Positions 14,030 through 15,538 of a stretch of DNA of 15,538 bases are shown in pieces. The notes beneath the pieces are model-generated. The model had not been told where the DNA came from and searched no databases. It saw only the letters and a list, made by a program, of their open reading frames with translations. The translations under genes were made by a program, and so were the position numbers. Origin of the DNA: RGIG4034 sp045628945 (GTDB lineage: Bacteria > Bacillota > Clostridia > Lachnospirales > Lachnospiraceae). The DNA lies in contig JAZQQG010000021.1 in the NCBI GenBank assembly GCA_045628945.1, positions 1 to 15,538 of the forward strand. Reading direction: 5' to 3'. Each line of letters opens with the position of its first letter. Position 1 is the first letter of the stretch.

Positions 14030-14122
14030 GTGGCGACCGGTAGATTCGTCCAGCCAATGCCCCGGTAAAGACGCGGTCGATTGTTGTCACTATGGATTGA
14101 AGGACATGAGAGGATTCTCATG
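14030..14122 (+). promoter_or_regulatory. Structured rplM leader, likely L13-type ribosomal leader
   Basis: CGACCG (14034-14039) pairs with CGGTCG (14074-14079), enclosing about 34 bases with the GC-rich GCCCCGG (14059-14065). This position and closing stem fit the L13 leader known upstream of rplM in low-GC Gram-positives. GTGGCGAC (14030-14037) can instead pair with GTTGTCAC (14083-14090; two G-T pairs), so two folds exclude each other. A separate hairpin, CATGAGA/TCTCATG with a GGAT loop (14105-14122), lies 20 bases before the Shine-Dalgarno. Autoregulation by L13 is inferred. Confidence 0.6.
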
Positions 14123-14154
14123 GTTCGTACTTGAATTTCTATGGAGGAAATACG

Positions 14155-14583
14155 ATGAAAACATTTATGGCTAGTCCTGCTACGATCGATAGAAAATGGT
14201 ATGTAGTAGACGCTTCCGGTATGACTCTTGGACGTCTGGCTGCAGAAGTAGCAAAGGTATTACGTGGTAAAAATAAAGCAATCTACACTCCCAGCATTGA
14301 TACCGGCGATTACGTAATCGTTGTTAATGCCGAGAAGATTAAGGTAACCGGTAAGAAGTTAGATCAGAAGATTTACTATGATCACTCCGCATACGTTGGT
14401 GGTATGAAAGAGACCACTTTAAGAGATATGCTTGCTAACAAGCCTGTTCGTGTGATTGAGCACGCTGTTAAGGGCATGCTTCCCAAGGGACCTTTAGGAA
14501 GAGCAATGTTCACCAAGCTTCATGTATTTGCAGGTCCTGAGCACAATATGCAGGCTCAGAAGCCCGAAGTACTGACATTCTAA
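14155..14583 (+). CDS. rplM: Ribosomal protein L13 (uL13)
   Basis: Early-assembling 50S protein binding 23S rRNA. The start at 14155 follows GGAGG (14143-14147) by 7 bases and gives 142 residues, the normal length; the open frame extends to a TTG at 14131 with no ribosome-binding site. Signatures are MASPATIDRKWYVVDASG (residues 5-22), GRLAAEVAKVLRGKNK (26-41), the KIYYDHSAYVGG segment (72-83) and AVKGMLPKGPLGR (105-117). First gene of the rplM-rpsI pair, under its own consensus promoter and a structured leader. Certain identification. Confidence 0.98.
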   Translation: MKTFMASPATIDRKWYVVDASGMTLGRLAAEVAKVLRGKNKAIYTPSIDTGDYVIVVNAEKIKVTGKKLDQKIYYDHSAYVGGMKETTLRDMLANKPVRVIEHAVKGMLPKGPLGRAMFTKLHVFAGPEHNMQAQKPEVLTF

Positions 14584-14606
14584 GGGACTGAAAGGAGAAT
14601 ATTACA

Positions 14607-15014
14607 ATGGCTAGAGCAAAGAAAGCAGCATCCAAGTTCTACGGCACCGGAAGAAGAAAGACTTCCATCGCCAGAGTTTATATTGCACCCGGTAAGGGCA
14701 ACATCACCATCAACAAGAGAACCATCGATGAGTATTTCGGTCTTGAGACCTTGAAGACCATCGTTCGTCAGCCTCTTGCAGTAACCGATAGCGTAGATAA
14801 GTATGACGTTACCGTTACCGTACGTGGTGGCGGTTACACCGGTCAGGCTGGTGCAATCAGACACGGTATCTCTCGTGCATTACTTCAGGTAGATGCAGAT
14901 TTCAGACCTGTTCTCAAGAAGGAAGGCTTCCTTACCAGAGATCCTCGTATGAAAGAGCGTAAGAAGTACGGTCTCAAGTCCGCACGTCGCGCACCTCAGT
15001 TCAGTAAGAGATAA
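14607..15014 (+). CDS. rpsI: Ribosomal protein S9 (uS9)
   Basis: 30S head protein whose C-terminal tail reaches the P-site tRNA. The 135 residues contain FYGTGRRKTSIARVYI (11-26), GQAGAIRHGISRAL (79-92) and the diagnostic end APQFSKR, where the terminal Lys-Arg contacts tRNA. Start follows AAAGGAG (14591-14597), 23 bases after rplM. The pair rplM-rpsI is conserved across bacteria. An intrinsic terminator follows 38 bases after the stop. No anomalies. Confidence 0.98.
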   Translation: MARAKKAASKFYGTGRRKTSIARVYIAPGKGNITINKRTIDEYFGLETLKTIVRQPLAVTDSVDKYDVTVTVRGGGYTGQAGAIRHGISRALLQVDADFRPVLKKEGFLTRDPRMKERKKYGLKSARRAPQFSKR

Positions 15015-15052
15015 TCTGCGAAAGCTACAAGTCGTGCAAACGCGAAACAATT

Positions 15053-15092
15053 ACGCCCTGGAATGCTTGCATTCCAAGGGCGTTATTTTTTT
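15053..15092 (+). terminator. Rho-independent terminator after rpsI
   Basis: A long stem, ACGCCCT-GGAATG (15053-15065) with CATTCC-A-AGGGCGT (15070-15083; one bulged A), a CTTG loop, then TA and seven T (15086-15092). Ends the rplM-rpsI transcript. Confidence 0.93.
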
Positions 15093-15105
15093 GCGTTTAT
15101 AGGGC

Positions 15106-15241
15106 GCTAGCCCGCGATGAAATAGCCCGAAGGGCTATGAATGAGCACGGCTAGTAGCTTGTTTATATATCGCCAGTGCGACATGAGCGAAACGAAGTGT
15201 AGCGAATGGTGCAACGCGTAATCGAGGTGCTATTGTAGCTT
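15106..15241. repeat. Nested palindromic intergenic element (possible dispersed repeat)
   Basis: Two adjacent foldable units follow the rpsI terminator. Unit 1: GCTAGCC (15106-15112) pairs with GGCTAGT (15149-15155) and encloses ATAGCCC-GAA-GGGCTAT (15122-15138), a perfect 7-bp hairpin. Unit 2: CGCCA (15171-15175) with TGGTG (15207-15211) around GCGACA/TGTAGC (15178-15203). GTAGCTT is repeated directly at 15154 and 15235, and GGTGC at 15208 and 15226. No reading frame is present. The form suggests a REP/BIME-like dispersed element; copy number cannot be judged from one window. Confidence 0.45.
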
Positions 15242-15528
15242 CACAGCAATGTGGAGGATATAAGTGAAGTAAATTTTACTACGTATAAGTTGATGTGTTA
15301 TGATATCTTCGTAGGAAAGTTAGTCTTATACAGAGAGGTATTTATTGTAATGTTGGTTCACTCGCCATGCCGACAAAGCAATTCGCAGAAAACTTTTATC
15401 TGATTACTATTATGATATGCAATTACGTTGCTTTTGTGTTAGCATAGTTATAGAAAATTCCTAGTTAACAGATGACTCTGCTTTGCGTAGGTACATTTAT
15501 TTAGTGAGTGATAATAAAAAGACTGCAT
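15242..15528 (+). other. AT-rich non-coding stretch, likely upstream region of the next gene
   Basis: No coding frame with a credible start and ribosome-binding site was found on either strand. A possible promoter is TTTACT (15275-15280)-18-TATGAT (15299-15304) with TGT before the -10. GTATAAG (15283-15289) and CTTATAC (15325-15331) form a spaced inverted repeat, and AGTAAATTTTACT (15268-15280) is a short palindrome. If that promoter is used, the next gene has a leader of more than 200 bases. Confidence 0.35.
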
Positions 15529-15533
15529 GGAGG
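15529..15533 (+). promoter_or_regulatory. Shine-Dalgarno of a gene starting just beyond the window
   Basis: GGAGG followed by TAAAA at the very end of the window, with the spacing expected for a start codon within the next few bases. No in-window ATG lies downstream of it. The gene itself cannot be identified. Confidence 0.6.
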
Positions 15534-15538
15534 TAAAA

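Noticed and set aside
15093..15241. tRNA or other standard structural RNA in the structured gap after rpsI
   Set aside because: The stems do not form a cloverleaf, and no T-arm or CCA-like end is present.
15350..15403. Possible 17-residue peptide in the last non-coding stretch
   Set aside because: Very short, weak and distant GAGAGG, and no similarity recognised.

Overview
The window is a single-stranded (+) block of housekeeping genes. It looks like the distal part of the large ribosomal-protein superoperon of a Gram-positive bacterium in class Clostridia, most likely family Lachnospiraceae. The basis is gene order (adk-map-infA-rpmJ-rpsM-rpsK-rpsD-rpoA-rplQ, then ecfA1-ecfA2-ecfT-truA, then rplM-rpsI), purine-rich Shine-Dalgarno sites before almost every gene, sigma-A-like promoters, and an L17 much longer than the usual ~120 residues. 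The taxon is inferred from organisation and protein flavour, not from a database search.

Layout. 1-507 is the 3' part of adk, which began upstream. map and infA follow closely. A promoter with an extended -10 precedes rpmJ (a 37-codon gene at 1628-1741). A 304-base non-coding stretch that folds into a string of hairpins separates rpmJ from rpsM. rpsM-rpsK-rpsD-rpoA-rplQ form the alpha-operon cluster; the rpsK-rpsD and rpoA-rplQ gaps also hold hairpins. A strong intrinsic terminator (5266-5298) closes this part. Next comes the shared energising module of an ECF vitamin transporter (two ATPases and EcfT), then the tRNA pseudouridine synthase truA.

Between truA and rplM lies the least ordinary part (8666-13959): a TetR-type regulator starting 1 base after the truA stop, an intrinsic terminator, a promoter overlapped by a perfect inverted repeat (candidate TetR operator), and a three-gene operon. 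That operon encodes a small DUF308/HdeD-like membrane protein, a 12-TM MMPL/RND-type exporter, and a secreted protein with two blocks of Leu-x-x-Gly heptads that overlaps the exporter gene. I read it as a regulated envelope or lipid/small-molecule export cassette set inside the housekeeping cluster; its substrate cannot be read from the sequence.

A textbook promoter (TTGACA-17-TATAAT, 13993-14021) then drives rplM-rpsI through a leader of about 125 bases that resembles the L13 autoregulatory leader. rpsI ends in an intrinsic terminator. The last ~445 bases contain no convincing gene: first nested palindromes that look like a dispersed intergenic repeat, then AT-rich sequence ending in a Shine-Dalgarno site for a gene that must begin just past the window edge. 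No tRNA, rRNA, CRISPR, transposase or phage gene was seen.
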